This document shows, piece by piece, positions 63,032 through 64,000 of a stretch of DNA of 64,000 nt (the first letter of the stretch is position 1; each line of letters opens with the position of its first letter). The translations under genes and the position numbers were made by a program. This DNA comes from Bradyrhizobium monzae. GTDB lineage: Bacteria; Pseudomonadota; Alphaproteobacteria; Rhizobiales; Xanthobacteraceae. Location: contig NZ_JAIRDQ010000001.1 of assembly GCF_021458635.1 (NCBI RefSeq), positions 1,798,001-1,862,000 of the forward strand. Direction: 5' to 3'. The notes beneath the pieces are model-generated. The model saw nothing but the letters and a program-made list of their open reading frames with translations, did not search any database and was not told the origin of the DNA.

Positions 63032-64000
63032 GCGACGGTCCTCGCACGCACGCTCATGTCTTCGGGCCGCCACGTGAGGTGAACGGCCTCGCCTTCCGTC
63101 GGCTGCGGCTGACCGTCATTCTGACGGATCACGATCGCCGGGCCGCATTCGCCGTCGCATTGGAATAGCCAGTGATTGCCCTGGAAGATGCGCGTGACGA
63201 CCTTGGCGCCAAGACCCGCATCGCCGAAGCCGATTCTTTCAGGACGAATGCTGACGGTGACAGCGCCACTGAGCCCAGCCGGCGCCGGCGCGCTCCAGGA
63301 CCCCGCCACCAGTCGCGCCGGGGTCGCGGTGCGGTCGATCGTCCCGGCAAAATCGTTGGTCTTGCCCAAAAACTGCGAGACGAAGGCCGAGGCCGGCTTC
63401 TCGTAAGTCTCCTGCGGCGTGCCAATCTGCTCGATCTTGCCCTGGCTCATCACCACGATACGGTCGGACAGCGACATCGCCTCGTTCTGGTCGTGAGTCA
63501 CGAGGATGGTGGTGGTGCCAATGGTGCGCTGAATCTGCCGCAGCTCGATCTGCATCTCCTCGCGCAGTTTTGCGTCGAGGTTGGAGAGCGGCTCGTCCAG
63601 CAGCAGCACACTCGGCTTGATCACCAGCGCACGCGCCAGCGCTACGCGCTGCTGCTGGCCGCCGGACATCCGGCGCGGATGGCGATCCTCGTAACCGGCG
63701 AGGCCCACCATTGCGAGTGCAGCACGGACGCGCTCGGCCCGCTCATTGCGCGGGACGCTGCGCATCTCGAGCCCAAAGGCGACATTTTCCGCCGCGGTCA
63801 TGTGCGGAAACAGGGCGTAGCTCTGGAACACGATGCCAAGCCCGCGCTTGGCCGGATGGATCGCGGTCAGGTCCTTGTCCTCCAGGCGAATCGCGCCGCG
63901 CGTGGGATCGAGGAAGCCCGCGATCATCTGGAGGGTCGTGGTCTTGCCGCAGCCGGAGGGGCCGAGGAAGGAGATGAACTCCCCCTTGCCCACCACAAGA
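63028..64000 (-). CDS. Pot-type ABC transporter ATPase (PotA-like), 5' end outside window
   Basis: At least 323 codons are visible; the start is beyond the window edge. Walker A is GPSGCGKTT, the signature MSGGQQQRVALARAL, Walker B VLLLDEPLSNLD, then VTHDQNEAMSLSDRIVVM and a C-terminal TOBE domain (AVTVSIRPERIGFGDAG). It drives import through the two permeases. First visible gene of the operon; the binding-protein gene presumably lies just upstream. Confidence 0.93.
   Translation of the reverse strand, partial: LVVGKGEFISFLGPSGCGKTTTLQMIAGFLDPTRGAIRLEDKDLTAIHPAKRGLGIVFQSYALFPHMTAAENVAFGLEMRSVPRNERAERVRAALAMVGLAGYEDRHPRRMSGGQQQRVALARALVIKPSVLLLDEPLSNLDAKLREEMQIELRQIQRTIGTTTILVTHDQNEAMSLSDRIVVMSQGKIEQIGTPQETYEKPASAFVSQFLGKTNDFAGTIDRTATPARLVAGSWSAPAPAGLSGAVTVSIRPERIGFGDAGLGAKVVTRIFQGNHWLFQCDGECGPAIVIRQNDGQPQPTEGEAVHLTWRPEDMSVRARTVA

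Overview
The window is dense, GC-rich chromosomal DNA from an alphaproteobacterium, most likely Bradyrhizobium or a close Bradyrhizobiaceae relative. This rests on the gene content: tolQRAB and pal-cpoB-tilS-ftsH, a DUF2852 protein, an Flp-type pilin, xox-type PQQ dehydrogenase genes, and several families of GC-rich intergenic palindromes. That is recognition, not a database match. No rRNA, tRNA, CRISPR array or intact transposon was found. Both ends cut through genes.

Layout. 1-4.8 kb: end of a membrane protein, then a TetR repressor divergent from an FAD oxidoreductase and an SDR, with a clear operator, then a methyltransferase. 4.8-10.3 kb: cell-envelope genes, namely a GT87-like glycosyltransferase, an Flp pilin and two tandem paralogous polytopic proteins, followed by a decayed scrap of a third copy. 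10.2-12.5 kb: a Liv-type binding protein and an alpha/beta hydrolase. 12.8-25.3 kb (minus strand): the conserved tolQ-tolR-tolA-tolB ... pal-cpoB-tilS-ftsH block, with a GGDEF/EAL protein and a FeeM-like acyltransferase between tolB and pal. 25.8-34.7 kb: small accessory genes, including an SDR, a serine acetyltransferase that looks frameshifted, a fatty acid desaturase behind a promoter-plus-terminator leader, a DUF2852 gene and a TetR gene sharing one 19-bp operator, YCII-type proteins, and several tiny membrane proteins. 34.8-37.5 kb: an ECF42-type sigma factor with its DGPF partner, an SRPBCC protein and a VOC protein. 37.7-42.2 kb: a GhrA-like dehydrogenase, a chemoreceptor, and a TetR/GST divergent pair. 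42.2-45.2 kb: a xoxF-xoxG-xoxJ-like periplasmic alcohol oxidation module. 45.5-57 kb: hydantoinase A/B, a sirtuin, an SDR, an NCS2 permease, a DctA-like transporter, an SDR and an ABC-F protein. 57-64 kb: one compact minus-strand operon with a Pot-type ABC importer, two DAO-type flavoenzymes, the FAD and 2Fe-2S subunits of an HcnABC/opine-oxidase-like enzyme, and RidA.

How the genes work together. The Tol-Pal block maintains envelope integrity during division. The xox-like block should pass electrons from a PQQ alcohol dehydrogenase to a c-type cytochrome; the dehydrogenase has the Asp-x-Asp signature of lanthanide-dependent enzymes but lacks the usual vicinal cysteines. The right-hand operon reads as an import-and-oxidise pathway for an amine, opine or imino acid, with RidA clearing the imine products. 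Several local repressor circuits can be read from palindromes at the expected promoters.
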